Of a stretch of 64,000 nucleotides of DNA, positions 46,565 to 58,773 are shown piece by piece (the stretch's first letter is position 1; each line of letters opens with the position of its first letter). A program made the translations under genes and the position numbers. Under the pieces are notes generated by a model that did no database searches, was not told the origin of the DNA, and saw only the letters and a program-made list of their open reading frames with translations. Source of the DNA: Larix kaempferi (lineage: Eukaryota > Streptophyta > Pinopsida > Pinales > Pinaceae); assembly GCA_027924585.1 (NCBI GenBank), contig BSBM01001927.1:248001-312000 (forward strand). The letters run 5' to 3'.

Positions 46565-47343
46565 TGGAAATATGGCCAATTCAGACTAATCAAATGTGGT
46601 ATGGGATCACACCAATGTATAGATATCTCCAATATATTTCCAACGGTACCTGACTTGTCCAATTTGGTCAAAGGATGAAGAAGTTATCATCCTGAGAAGT
46701 TCACAGGTCCAGGGGTATGTGGTCGTGACTTTCTGAATATGCAATGCAGATTGCGAAGATCGGGGACCGACCTTTGGAGTTCGTGGTTAGAATTCCAAAT
46801 TTCTGAATCCACAAGGCGGATTGTGGATTGTGGAATTCGGAAGCGTGATTTCCATGGGGTTGGCACGTTGGATTTTTTACTTTCCGCATCCACAAAGCGG
46901 ATTGCAGATTGCGGAAGTTAGAAGGTGGTTTTTCCCGGGTTACACAATGAGGTTTCTGATTTCTGACTTCTGAAATGCAGGTTGCGGATCACGGAAGTCG
47001 GAGGAGTAAATTTTCTGGGACGACGATTTGAGGTTCCGACTTTCAAGTTCCATGTGCAGATTGTGGAAGTCATATGAGTAATTTTCAAGGCTGTGAAGTT
47101 GACTTCCGACTTTCGACTTCTGCATTGCAAATTGCGGAAGTCGGAAGAGCAATTTCTTTGAAATGATAAATTTGGCACTCTGAATTCCGAATTCCAACTG
47201 CGGATTGTGGCAACGTAGATTGCGGATCAGAGGCCATTGTGGCTGCGTGTAAAAACAGAGAGAATTGTTGAAAACAAATGTATCAATTTGTCTCCCATCT
47301 CCTCTGAAGGGAACCGAGGCGACTAGGGACATGACAAATGCTT
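46565..47343 (+). repeat. Hairpin-unit dispersed repeat, copy B
   Basis: Direct-orientation partner of 37663-38456, about 85-90% alike by eye, with the same lead-in (GGAAATATGGCCAATTC) and the same 75-80-bp GCGGATTG.GGAAGTCGGA units. It lies about 150 bp beyond the estimated end of the chromovirus 3' LTR, while copy A lies just upstream of gag. The pair therefore brackets the element, but flanking bases show no further shared sequence. Confidence 0.75.
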
Positions 47344-47349
47344 CCCATG

Positions 47350-48387
47350 TTGAGGAGATTATATGAATACCCTAACTACGATGGTCTTCCAGCAATAAAA
47401 TGAAGAACAAAGGTGTCTCATGGTTCCCACAAGGAGGCAGTGGGAGCCCACCCATAAAAATAATAAAAGATAAGTATTTGAATTTATTGCTTGGATAGAT
47501 TTGGTTTGTCTTATATGTTTTCATATCAAATTATATGCAAATCTATCAGGAAGTGTGTTGAGAATTTGATGTAGTACCGTATGTACTAGTTGTACTTTTT
47601 ATATGAGTTGTACAACATTCTATGAACACATGATGGATCTAGTCTAGTCCTACATTCTTAGAGTAGTCCACACTCTTGATGACATGTTCTAGTGGAGATA
47701 GTAGACATCTAGAAATTTATCATATGTGTTTGGGAGACATGTTTATGATTTTTGTGCTGAAGCATTAACTAAGATGCCTACATATCTGTGTAAACTATTG
47801 GCATTGCATTGAAATATAAATTGGTTAAATTTGTTTATGCAATGTCACTAATCATCTGACAGAGTTTGACTTGTATGGAAAAGACCATATGATATGGCCT
47901 ACAAGAGAAGGATGATGAGACTTGTTCCGATGAACAAGTGATGGACACATGAATCCCGTTGATGTTCGAATTAATCAAAAGTAGGAATCTTCTAGGAACA
48001 TGACCCACAGGCCCAAAGGATCTGATTTGAAAATAGAGGATGAGGAATTGATAGATCCTAAGGAGATGAGATCATCTCCCCCTCCAATAGTTCAGAGGGA
48101 GTTATCCCTCTAGTTGAGTATCTTGTCCTATTGATGATGTGTTGAGATCTTCCTAGGATAAGGAAGAACACAATTGAGATCTTGAGCAGATCCTTCATGA
48201 TGACTATGAGTACCTGGATACACTGATAATGTTGCTAGTAGATTCATACTGATAGTTTAGAGGATCCTTGATGTACCTGGTCATCATCGGGATGGATACT
48301 TACATTTTAGTAAGCAATTGTTGTCTTCTTCTCTGTGAAAGTTGGTGCTTAGATTAGGACCCAAAGTGAGAGGTAGCAGAATGTTAT
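47350..48387 (+). other. Unassigned upstream part of the copia remnant
   Basis: Sequence before the recognisable copia RT. No integrase or RT fingers could be read. Probably decayed pol or a variable linker. Confidence 0.4.
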
Positions 48388-49330
48388 GTGGATAGATCCA
48401 AAGAGGAAGCAAGATGCTCATATGCAGAGGGAGAAGGACACTCCAGCACAAAGGAGTTGATTATGCTTTCCTTTGAATTTGAAATGAAATATATTGTATT
48501 GATGCATTACTTCTTGGGATTAGAAGTATGGAAAATGCATAATGATATTTTCCTGAGTCAAGGAAAGTACACCATTGACATACCGAAGAGATTCGTAATG
48601 TTGGACTACAAGTTGATGGCCATACTGATGGATGCGAATTTGAAGAAGCTGAGAGACTCTAGTGCTAATCCACATTTGATTGATCCCAATATGTGTCACC
48701 AGTTGTTTGGATATTTTATATACATAACAAATACCAGACCAGGTATATGTTTTGCAGTGAATGCCCTCAGCCAGTTCATGTGTGAGACGAGACAAAATCA
48801 ATGGGTTTTTGCAAAACATGTGCTGAGGTAATTGCATGGCACTGCGGGATATGGACTGAGATATGCTTCAGAATGTGACTTAAGATTGTAAGGATTTTCA
48901 TATTCATATTCGGACAGATGTGTTGAAGATAGGAAGAGAACCTCCAGGTGTTGCTTCATCCTGGGTTTTGTAGTGGTTTCCCGGTACATCAGGAAGCAAA
49001 CTTCAGTATCACTTAGTACTGTAGAGGCTGAGTACATGGTTGCTAGAACTACAACTAAGGAATTTGTGTGGCTTTGGAAGCTCCTTGTGGGATTGTTTGC
49101 CAGATTCTAGAGCCAACTCTGATTCACTATGATAACCATAGTTGTGTGTAGATGTTAGTGAATCCTGACAAGTTGAAGCATATAGAGATTCGGTATCACT
49201 ACATTCGTGATATGGTGCAGAAAGGTGAGGTCGAGCTATAGTATGTTCCGTTAGATGACTAGACTATAGATGTTCTTACCAATCCTCTTCCCAAGATAAT
49301 TTTTGTATACTTTTGACATGGAAGACTTGG
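48388..49330 (+). pseudogene. Ty1/copia RT C-terminus and RNase H
   Basis: The open frame 48388-48831 reads MHYFLGLEVWK, IFLSQGKYTIDIPKRF, DANLKKL and TNTRPGICFAVNALSQFM, the end of a copia reverse transcriptase. Past a stop (48829-48831) the frame goes on as RNase H: LHGTAGYGLRYAS, DRKRTSRCCFILG, RKQTSVSLSTVEAEYM. After further breaks it ends with a HIEIRYHYIRD-like tail near 49180-49210. The catalytic YxDD box is missing because the 5' part is lost. Copia RT makes cDNA in virus-like particles. Confidence 0.85.
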
Positions 49331-49392
49331 TGTGGAAGAGAACATGTCCCTCCTTGAGAGGGAGAGATGATAAAGAGACCAATAATTCTCTG

Positions 49393-49745
49393 GATCACTC
49401 TAGAATAGATTGAGGATATCTCTCAGACATCCTGATAGGATGGAGAGGCCACTGCATTCTTCATATCACTCTAGGATAGAGTAAGGAAATCTCTCATACA
49501 TATTTATAGGATGAAGAGGCCACTTCATTCTTTGGATCACTCTAGGATAGAGTGAGGAGATCTCTTAGACATCATGATGGGATGGAGAGGCCAGTTCACA
49601 CTCCCAAACACTATGTAGAGTGGGGAGATCTCGCAGAAATAATGGGACATGATGGAGAGATTTAGTGCATTCTCTAGATCACTCTTAAAATAGTGAGGAG
49701 ATATCTCAGACATCCTGATATGGGATGGAGAGGCTAGTGCACATT
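49393..49745 (+). repeat. Five tandem copies of an about 70-bp unit
   Basis: Units near 49393, 49463, 49534, 49607 and 49676 share TCACTCTAGGATAGAGTGAGGA and GATGGAGAGGCCA. They lie between the copia RNase H end and its 3' LTR. Confidence 0.85.
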
Positions 49746-49779
49746 GGCGCAAACTAGTGCACACTGGTACTCTTGGATT

Positions 49780-50045
49780 CACCGAAGGACTGGTTGAGTT
49801 GGTGCATGTTCTTCGAAGGACTGGGTTGAGCCGAGGCATGTTATCCTTGTGCATGTTCCCCGATGGACTGGGTTGAGCTGAGGCAGCTTGTATTGATACA
49901 TGATCCTCGATGGACTAGGTTGGGATGATGCATGTTGGAATCTCCTATGGATTGTGTAGAGTTGTTGAGCTAATGTATGGATCCACCGATGGATTGTGTG
50001 GAGTAGATGCATGATGACACTTCTCGATGGACTGATTCTATGTTG
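49780..50045 (+). repeat. Second, shorter tandem array (about 45-bp units)
   Basis: Units contain CGATGGACTGGGTTGAG- and GCATGTT-like phrases repeated about six times with variation, ending shortly before the copia 3' LTR. Confidence 0.7.
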
Positions 50046-50151
50046 ACAACCTTCGGTATGTATAGATATGATTGAGACATATATGATATACATAGAATAT
50101 ATAGATGATCGTGATGATGATGATGACCGTGTTTGAAGAATACCTTCCTTG

Positions 50152-50162
50152 TTGAGAGGGAG
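50152..50162 (+). promoter_or_regulatory. Polypurine tract of copia element
   Basis: TTGAGAGGGAG directly before the LTR. A nearly identical CTTGAGAGGGAGAG lies at about 49352, on the other side of the tandem arrays. Confidence 0.7.
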
Positions 50163-50835
50163 TGTTGGAAATAGTGCAACTTCGGAAGCTAATCTTATTG
50201 TACGTTATTATATTATTGTTGTACCTCCTATGGGAGAATATATTGATGTAACTGATCATGTAAAACCATTGAAAGAATCAATGTAAACATTGGGGTGAAA
50301 ATACAAAAAGAAAAGAATTTTTAAATGTTATTGTATCTTACCCCAAGACAAGTTGGCCCTGTCAGTTAAACAAGTCGGCCCAATGGGTAAACTGCCCCAA
50401 AACAGTGGACAGCCTGCCCCAAACAATGGGTAGAACTGCCCCAGACAAGTTAGCCTAGTTTGGTAAAGTTAGGTTGGCCCAGTAAGGGAAATTTTCAATT
50501 TTTCATGTGTATAAATAGAGAGGTCATGTGCCTCATTTGGTAACTCACTCAACTCAAGAAAGTTCAGACTAGAGGAGAGAGAAGTTCTCATCTACAACTA
50601 GAGAAGTGATTTTTGGGGTTTTCACTTGGAGGAATTTTCTATTTCTCTCTCTTGTATATGTACTCTATTCTCAGGACTGATTATCTCTATACGAAGGTTG
50701 CTGGGTTAATTTATCCCTATTGGGTTTCCCAGGATAAAATTCTTGTGTTCATTGTTTCTGTGCTTGGTTATTATTTTAGTGATCCTATTGTTTATCTGCA
50801 ATTAAATTATACTGCTATAATTGTATAAATATAAT
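50163..50835 (+). mobile_element. Ty1/copia 3' LTR (right edge approximate)
   Basis: Begins TGTTGGAAATAG after the polypurine tract. A TATAAATA box at 50510-50517 is followed by a CTCACTCAACTC start region, then GCTGGGTT...GGGTTTCCCAGGATAAA and AGTGATCCT blocks shared with the copia LTR at 61694. The 3' edge lies near AATATAATAAC; no exact CA end is preserved. It belongs to a related but different family from the 13905 and 61694 LTRs. Confidence 0.75.
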
Positions 50836-50935
50836 AACTTTAAAAATGTGGTTTTTAAGAAGTGACACATTTTCATATGGTATGTTACTAATCTTAATTT
50901 TTAGATGCCTCTAAATTTTTTTATCTAGATATTTG

Positions 50936-51640
50936 TGATAAAGAGGAACTTGTTCATAAGCATGAATTGTGATTTGTAGCAATTTTGCATGCATATGGTG
51001 ATTATGTTGATACACAAAATCAATCTTGGAAACCTTGCATTGAAGGTTTAATAGAGAGTTGTAAACAACTTGCAAAAGATTATGTTCAAGCACTTGTAAA
51101 AAGTTTGAATGGAAGATTCCCCGATATTTCTTTTTTCAACTCTACAAGGTTGTTTATCGCTTGTCATTATTTACAAGATGTTCATGGAAGAGAATGGAAT
51201 TCAAAGCATTGGCTTGAAAAACAATTCAACACTTGTAACATAATTTATGAGAGAGGGAGGGAAATAAAACAACATACGATCTAAATCCTATTTAAAAGAG
51301 TGGAATGCATTTGTTGATACTCTTCATGTTAATTGTGAGGGGTCATCCATGAAAGAGTCTTGGAGGGTATTTTGTGTCACAGAGTTACATACAAATTTTC
51401 CTAATATGTCAAATTTATGGTAGGCAATACTTACTATTCATGCAATACTTACAGTGGCATGTGAGAGAGAGTTCTCAAGATAAAACATAAAAAATAAGTA
51501 TGAAGAACAAAATTATCATTAGTCTCCTTATATGCCTTGATGCAAATGTCATTAATAGGGCTTGATTCATCAATGGTGGAAAGGGATAGGGAATACATAA
51601 TATGGAAAGATGCTAAGGAAAGAATAATATTAAATATTTA
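50936..51640 (+). pseudogene. hAT-type transposase C-terminal fragment
   Basis: The open frame 50985-51284 (YVQALVKSLNGRFPDISFFN) resembles the region before the dimerisation domain of plant zinc-finger/hAT transposases. Further on, NFPNMSNLW, LTVACEREFSR and (frame-shifted) RTKLSLVSLYALMQMSLIGL resemble the conserved hAT C-terminal dimerisation block (usually ..ACERGFS...KT.L....LD.L). Stops and frameshifts break it. hAT enzymes move DNA by cut and paste. No terminal inverted repeats were identified. Confidence 0.55.
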
Positions 51641-51649
51641 AGTTTTTTT

Positions 51650-52400
51650 CTTTTTATGTTTATGTTTGTAATGGTAAATATTAAATATAGGAATTACCAA
51701 CCCCAAGTGAGACAAGAGTGAACATCTCAAGCTGTGCGATTCATCACAAAAATGAAGAAATTTTGAAATTTTTCTTTGGACCATTTTCCATGAAAAATAT
51801 ATCTAAATATGATTATTGTTTAAACTCTGACACAATGCAAATCCAGAAGATCAAACACAATGATTATTGTTGCTAGATTATCACCATCATCTTTGCGCTC
51901 TGGAAATTGTTTTTTTGTTACTGTAATTTAATTTTGCAAATCATTGTAATGAAATAGAGCATACTCTGTTTTTCTTCTTTTCCTAAATAGATCCTTGAGG
52001 TTCGATTGTTAAAACAGGGTTGGGAACCATTATCATATACTAATGTAGTGTACTGGATCTTTGTCATCTTCTTTATTATTTTGATTAATGTACTGTCCAT
52101 GTGTATTGATTAGAAGGAACTTGTTCACAGACTTCATCAAAAACCAATCATTTACAATATTTATTTGGAAACGCAAAAGCCAAAAAATGGTGTTTCATTG
52201 CTATGCAAATTGCAATTCAATTAATGTTTGATTAAAAAAACTAATGAAGGATCCTTTAATTAATTTAAAAAAATTAAAATATGATATTGATTTCAATATA
52301 ATGCTATTCTTTGTATCGATTCTTTTCTTCTTTTGATACATATTAAGGTATTCATCCTAATCCGTTTTATGTAATTTTGATATGTCTAAGTCATATTAAG
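51650..52400. other. No gene seen
   Basis: AT-rich sequence up to the target site of the LTR element at 52406. Confidence 0.45.
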
Positions 52401-52405
52401 AGAAA
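52401..52405. repeat. Left AGAAA flank of inverted LTR element
   Basis: AGAAA directly outside the left terminus, also present at 60923-60927 directly outside the right terminus. Confidence 0.6.
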
Positions 52406-54535
52406 TTTAGGGACCCCCCCTATTTTGTACTTACTTACTTAAAAATTATTAGAAACTTTAAAGAAAATATAACCATTATGATGCATAATCATTAATAAAA
52501 CTTATCAAATTCGAGAACTAACAAAAACACAACACCTGAATCTATTGCTAGAGGAGTATTCGTCGTCATCAGTCTGATCCCGCTTTCCCTTGACGTCCGC
52601 TTCGCTCGTTGTGCCCCTCCAGCAGAAGCTCGTTTAACCATTGGCGAAGCAACCGTTAGCTTCGCCACCCAACCATAGGCTCATGCTTTCAGTCGCATGG
52701 CCTCCCACGAGCTTCGGGTTGCAGAGCTCACACACTCACTTGGGAAACTCAGCTTGGGATTCTCCCCCACCAAAGTTTCCAGCCAAACCCTCAATAGCAG
52801 CAAGTCATGAGGTAACTCAAAATTATGATAGTCATCCAGGGTCTGGGCCCTTTACCTATTCCCGAACCTTCCTTTTAAAGGAACATTCCATGCGACACAT
52901 GTTGCTTCATGCATAAATACATATTTTATTAAATTTCCAATTTAATAATACTCACCCATCCATGTGTCAGTTTTTCTAGGAGTTGCACCAACATTCCTAA
53001 GTTTGCTCATGTTTGTCCCCTAGATATTTTAGTTAACTCCTAGTTTTGAGGTGTAGGTGGAGTTGACTAGGTGTCCATGCTTAGGATTCTACTCTGCTCC
53101 TAAAATAAAGATTTTTATTATTTTAAATGCTCAAAATATTCTTTTATGTGCAAATGCCTAAATAACACTTAATATTATTTAAATGCCAAAGTAATCATTT
53201 ATGTGCAAATGCCTAAAGTACTCAAATGCATTTCTAAGTAATGTTCTAGGTGCAAACTTATATGTTTTTATGCAATTAAGTTTAACAATCATTTTCACTG
53301 GGACCCCGGTGCCGCGCTGTTGGGCTTCCCTGTTCCTTAATTTCATTTCCCTGACATGGAACCACTCCGTCGGGTCCAGTCATTCATAGTTTCCATTCTT
53401 CGGCAAGGTAGCACATCGTTGGGTCCTTGCGTCCACTCTTTTCGTTCTTGATAGGGTACTGCACCGTCGAGCCCTTCTGTCGTCATCCTTTCATTTTGAC
53501 TTGCGGGAACTTCATGTAGGGATTTCAGGAGTCGTTACCTTCCATCCTCCGTCTACACGCTATTGGGGACTAATGGCGCTGAGGAGTGAGTCTGTTCTCA
53601 CTGCGCGCCCCCCAACTCGTACGTGACCAGCTCCGTCGTTTCCCACCTCGTACACCCTCATGCTTTCCTCTTGAGCAAGTGGATTAGTGCTTATCTGCTC
53701 ATGCGTGGTATTCCGTCGTAATTCGACATCGTTGTCGCTATCCCTATGTGTTATTTATCCATACTCTACAACCCTTCACATTTCTTTGTGTGTCAGTCGG
53801 TGAACCGTTTCACCTATCGCTACACACATTTCTCACAAACAATTAGTAGTACTGTCCTCAATAATCATAATTTGATTCTTCAATCTGCTAATTCGTTAAG
53901 CATTTGTATTTTACTCATAACATTACTCATTCATCTCCTCATAATTGCAATTTGTCAGTATCTACTTTCTTCATTCTCATTTCATAGTCAATCATATAGC
54001 TAGTCATTAAGCATCATTCACAATAAGTACCCAAATACACATATATCATTATTTCATTGATTTACAATCAATCGTAATCATAAATATACTCAAAATAAAA
54101 TCAAAGGATTATTAATGTTTCAAACAGTTGGGTCACTCAGTAGGTGCCCTCAATGTCTACAATAGTCTAGGGGCACTACATACACCCCTACTTATTTAGA
54201 ACTTCGTCCTGAAGTTCATAATAAATGTGGAAATCTATGACGCATCTCAGTTGCGTCCTCCCAAGTCACAGAGCTAGGACTATAACTGTCCTACTATACT
54301 TTGACTTGATCAATAAAGGATAAGCATTTAAGCAAGATCTAATAAATCAATTATCCCACTCCACACATATAATTTAATTCATTAATTCATTTATCAACTA
54401 TAGTCATGAACATCATTAGGTGATTCTCCCTTATTAAGACACATCCTAACTCGAAGGGCCACTTTATTGAAGTCTATTCCGTCGGGTCACTCGACAGGTG
54501 CCCTTAAAGTCCACAGTCATTTTAGGGGCATTACA
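52406..54535 (-). mobile_element. Left LTR copy, inverted
   Basis: The minus-strand reading starts TGTAATGCCCCTAAAATGAC at 54535 and ends GGGGTCCCTAAA at 52406. A second TGTAGTGCCCC start preceded by a purine-rich stretch lies at 54180, as in the right copy. The U5 half contains four related about 48-bp GC-rich units. Similarity to the two plus-strand copies is roughly 90% by eye. Confidence 0.85.
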
Positions 54536-54617
54536 TACACCCCCTCTTGTATAGAACTTCGTCCCGAAGTTTAAATTTTGTTCTTGTACTTACGACATTA
54601 GGCTTAAATTTAAATTT
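54536..54617 (-). mobile_element. Inverted polypurine tract and internal stub
   Basis: The reverse complement of this stretch matches 58693-58773, the internal end and polypurine tract (AAGAGGGGGTGTA) before the right LTR. A lone LTR would not carry these bases, so the junction at 54617/54618 is a rearrangement and not two neighbouring solo LTRs. Confidence 0.75.
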
Positions 54618-55732
54618 CCTACATGAAGTTCCCACAAGTCAAAATGAAAGAATGACAACAGAAGGGCCCGACGGTGCGGTACCTTGTCGAGAATGAAAAG
54701 AGTGGATGCAAGGACCCAACGATGTGGTACCTTGCCGAAGAGTGGAAAATACGAATGACTGGACCTAACGGAGTACTTCCATGTCGGGGAAATGAAATTA
54801 AGGAACGGGGAAGCCTAACGGCGTGGCACCGAGGTCCTAGTGAAAATGATTGTTAAACTTAACTGCATAAAAACATATAATTTTGCACCTAGAACATTAC
54901 TTAGAAATGCATTTGAGTACTTTAGTCATTTGCACATAAATGATTACTTTGGCATTTAAATAATATTAAGTGTTATTTAGGCATTTGCACATAAAATAAT
55001 ATTTTGAGCATTTAAAATAATATAAATCTTTATTTTAGGAGCAAAGTAGAATACTAAGCATGGAAACCTAGTCAACTCCACCTACACCTCAAAACTATGA
55101 GTTAAGTAAAATATCTAGGGGACAAACATGAGCAAACTTAGGAATGTTGGTGCAACTCCTAGAAAAACTGACACATGGATGGGTGAGTATTATTAAATTG
55201 GAAATTTAATAAAATATGTATTTATGCATGAAGTAACATGTGTCACATGGAATGTTCCTTTAAAAGAAAGGCTTTGGAAATGGGTAAAGGGCCCAGACCC
55301 TGGATGACTATCGTAATTTTGAGTTACCTCATGACTTGTTGCTATTGAGGGTTTGGCTGGAAACTTTGGTGGGGGGGAATCCCAAGCTAAGTTTTCCAAG
55401 TGAGTGTGTGAGCTCGATGACCCGAAGCTCAGGGGAGGCCATGCGACTGAAAGCATGACCCTATGGTTGGGTGGCGAAGCTAACAGTTGCTTCGCCAATG
55501 GTTAAATGAGCTTCTGCTGGAGGGGCACAATGAGCGAAGCGAACGTCAAGGGCAAGCGGGATCGGAAAGACGACGACGACTACTCCTCCGGCAACAGATT
55601 CAGGTATTGTGTTTTTGTTAGTTCTCGAATTTGATAAGTTTTATTAATGATTATGCATCATAATGGTTATATTTTCTTTTAAGTTTCTAATCATTTTTAA
55701 GTAAGTAAGTACAAAAGAGGGGGGTCCCTACA
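54618..55732 (+). mobile_element. Middle LTR copy, 5'-truncated
   Basis: Matches 59811-60922 of the right LTR from CTACATGAAGTTCC to the GGGGGGTCCCTACA end. The first roughly 1 kb (U3) is missing. It is directly followed by the primer site, so it serves as the 5' LTR of the plus-strand element. Confidence 0.85.
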
Positions 55733-55734
55733 TT

Positions 55735-55749
55735 TGGTATCAGAGCCGG
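55735..55749 (+). promoter_or_regulatory. tRNA-Met primer binding site
   Basis: TGGTATCAGAGCC begins two to three bases after the LTR end. It is complementary to the 3' end of plant initiator Met-tRNA, the usual primer for LTR element reverse transcription. Confidence 0.9.
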
Positions 55750-55788
55750 TCGAGCCTTGAGGGAACCGGACTTATATTATTCAGAAAG

Positions 55789-57042
55789 ATGACGGAATTG
55801 GAGCTGCGGCATCGGAGCGATTTCGTCTTCGACTTGAACAACGATTCAGTACAGGTTCTAGTTTACTAAATATTTCATATTTGCATTTCTGCTTGGAAAA
55901 CTATATTCAAATTATTATAATTACTGAGTCGGTGTGAAATTTCTGAGATCTACAAAATTAGTTATGTTTCTACTATGAAACTGATATACAAAATACTACA
56001 TTTCCTGAGTCGATGAATAATTTTAAGATCCATGTAATCTTGTTCTGCTACGAAATCTGGTAAACTAATATTTTATATATTTTGAGGTCTATAAATTTCT
56101 GATCATTTCATGCTATGGAAATGAATACTCGGTTTATTTAATTCATGTGGCTTATTCTTAATACTGCTCTCTGTTGGCAAAATTCACAGCTCAGTCACTG
56201 GGATGTCCCTTCCCTTCTTTCGTTTATTAAGATACTTTAAATTCTTCCCGCATGCCAAATTCCATCACATACACACACTTGTCATTATCTCCAAGTGTAA
56301 CAAAAGCTAGTGCGTAATTAGTGGTCCGATAGGAGTTGAACCTGGTAATTGGAGAATACATTATATATGTATATAAGCTGATCAACACGACTATAAATTA
56401 TTACAGAGAAAAAAATTGTGGCAAGATTCTGACGATTGTGCATTGCAATATTATAAAAGTATTTGTGGTAGTGTTAGTCAATGATTGTGAAATAGAGATT
56501 TATATATATATATGTATTCATGTATAGAATATAATTTATATCATTATTACGACGAAAGCAACACGTATCAAAGAATAGAAATGTGAATCCTATAAATTTG
56601 ATATGTAGATGTTCCACCCTTCTTTAAACCATGCTAAAGTGTGAATCCTATAAATTTATGTCATACAATTACTAACATACCTCTTTTAGATTAAGTCAAG
56701 AATACCCTCAAGTTTCACTTGAATAGTTGGTCAAGGAAGATCGTTATTGAGTAAAGTAGTACTTTATCAAGTTTAATTTAAATTTAAATTTATTTATTTA
56801 TCTATTTATTTATTATTCTTAGGGTTATTACAATATGGATTAGAAAAGAATTTAAGGGATTTTTACGAGATATTACAGGTCTTCCTATACATGTTTTTTT
56901 AAAGTCATTCCCAAGCGTTATGTATTTTAAGTATAGAGTAAAGCATGTCTTATATAACTTTTATATAAATAAATAAAGAGTTAAGATTACATATTGAAGA
57001 ATTATGTTAAAGGAAATTTTTTTGTTTTTACTTATGTCAAAT
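55789..57042 (+). other. Internal region without gag-pol
   Basis: A 26-codon frame at 55789 (MTELELRHRSDF...) directly follows the primer site and may be the remains of a Gag start. After it only AT-rich non-coding sequence is seen. Confidence 0.5.
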
Positions 57043-57240
57043 GTTAAAAGAAAAGAATTCCTCATTTCATCATGGTTGAATCTATGTGTTAAAAGAAAAG
57101 AATTCTTCATTTCATCATGGTTGAATCTATGTGTTAAAAGAAAAGAATTCCTCATTTCATCATGGTTGAATCTATGTGTTAAAAGAAAAGAATTCCTCAT
57201 TTCATCATTGTTGAATCTATGTGTTAAAAGAAGAATTGTT
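57043..57240. repeat. 45-bp minisatellite
   Basis: Units begin GTTAAAAGAAAAGAATTC at 57043, 57088, 57133 and 57178, with a partial one at 57223. Units are nearly identical. As 45 is a multiple of three, both strands show apparent 15-residue repeat proteins; I consider these artefacts. Confidence 0.95.
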
Positions 57241-58773
57241 TCATTTAATGTGAGAAGTAATGTTATTTCGCACTACAATTGAAATAAATAATGTTAAGAG
57301 CGGTTTTATTTATGTCTAAATGTTAAAGGAAAAGAAAGGATAGTTATAATTAAATGTTAAAAGAAAAGGAGTTTTATATATATGGAAAGGAAGGAATGTG
57401 TATATTGATTTACATGGGAGAATTATGAGTGATCGTGGACATTGTTGTTGAATATCATATGCAACAAGGAAATGGTAACAATCATAAAGCACCGAGAATA
57501 TGTTGATATAAAAATGGCTTTAAGGCAGAGATGTACAATTGAAGTTGGTGATGCATAAAATAACATGGTGTTGGCAAATTATAACTTCGAAGACCTACCG
57601 ATGGAAGGGAACCAAATGTAAGCAATTATGACGAAAGGGTAGTGATCCTCATACTATAAATTAAAACTAAGTGGAGATTAGAACTAAGTGAAGATTTAAT
57701 AGATGCATTACAAGCAACTTTTTGTGTATGTTGCTTTGAGATCAAAGGACCTAGTGAAAAGTAAAGGAAAGCATGAACCTAGATTATGACATTTTAAACT
57801 TTTCCTACATAAACATGATAAGAAGACAAGTGGACGGATATATAATTGGTAGATTTATTAAATGACAGGAAAACGACAAATTTGACTAACAAGACACCAA
57901 GATACTCAGATTGACGATACTTTAAGAGATTGTCGAGGGAGCAAAATGAACTTAAAATTTGGAAACGAGATATCAATGTGATCGGTATTGATGAGCTGAA
58001 CTCAACGACATGCATTTTGCAATATGACAAAACCATTTACGAAAAATACGGAGTACGAACTTGAAATTTAACCATGGTATCGAAATGGTCAAATGAAGAT
58101 GATGTTTCGTACAAAAAAGTATGGAGACGATTAGCATAATAAACCGAACTCAATGAAGCTAACCTTAGGTCATAATAAAAATTGATGAAACGACAACTAG
58201 CCCTCGAGATGGAACTCGATGGGGTTAAGAGAACGGACATTTGGGGATTTGGAAGCAGTCTTATGGAATTTGGATTTGGGACAATTTGAGGGTCTCTCTT
58301 GATATGTTAAAACCGTGATTATATCTTACCACATATTCTATGATATTTTCCTTCTCGTCTTGGATGAAAGGATAACCAAATAGATTTGAAACCTTGCTTG
58401 GATTTGTTATGTTTTCATAAACAAGTAGGTGGCTATTGAAGCAATGCAACTTATTGATAATTTGGACATCGTAGACCCTAGTGAATGAATAAGAGATATA
58501 AGAAATCTAGTTGCGACTGAAAAATATTGAATGTATTATCGGATGGATATTATACGAAATTACGATTGAGTTCATGAGGATGTATTGGAACCATGTGGAT
58601 GAAAAAGAAAAATTATGATTAGAACCACTAGTGCTTAGGGCCTTGATTGTTGGAGAAAAATATAAGAGAATGGAAAGAAGATGAGAATAGGACATTAAAA
58701 TTTAAGCGTAATGTCGTAAGTATGAGAACAAAATTTAAACTTCAAAATGAAGTTCTATACAAGAGGGGGTGTA
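57241..58773 (+). other. Internal region of LARD-like element, no coding domain
   Basis: No RT, RNase H, integrase or protease motif was found on either strand. It ends with the polypurine tract AAGAGGGGGTGTA before the LTR. Confidence 0.55.

Noticed and set aside
37663-47343. Hairpin-unit repeats as the two LTRs of the chromovirus
   Set aside because: The 3' LTR clearly starts at 44863 after the polypurine tract, and the sequences just outside the two repeat copies do not match each other, as they would if both lay within LTRs of one insertion.
52641-52916. Open frame similar to one on the opposite strand at 55193-55498
   Set aside because: Both are the same LTR segment read on the two inverted copies, so the resemblance reflects the LTR and not a gene.
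56961-57282. Open frames with 15-residue repeats on both strands
   Set aside because: They follow from the 45-bp minisatellite in a non-coding LTR element.
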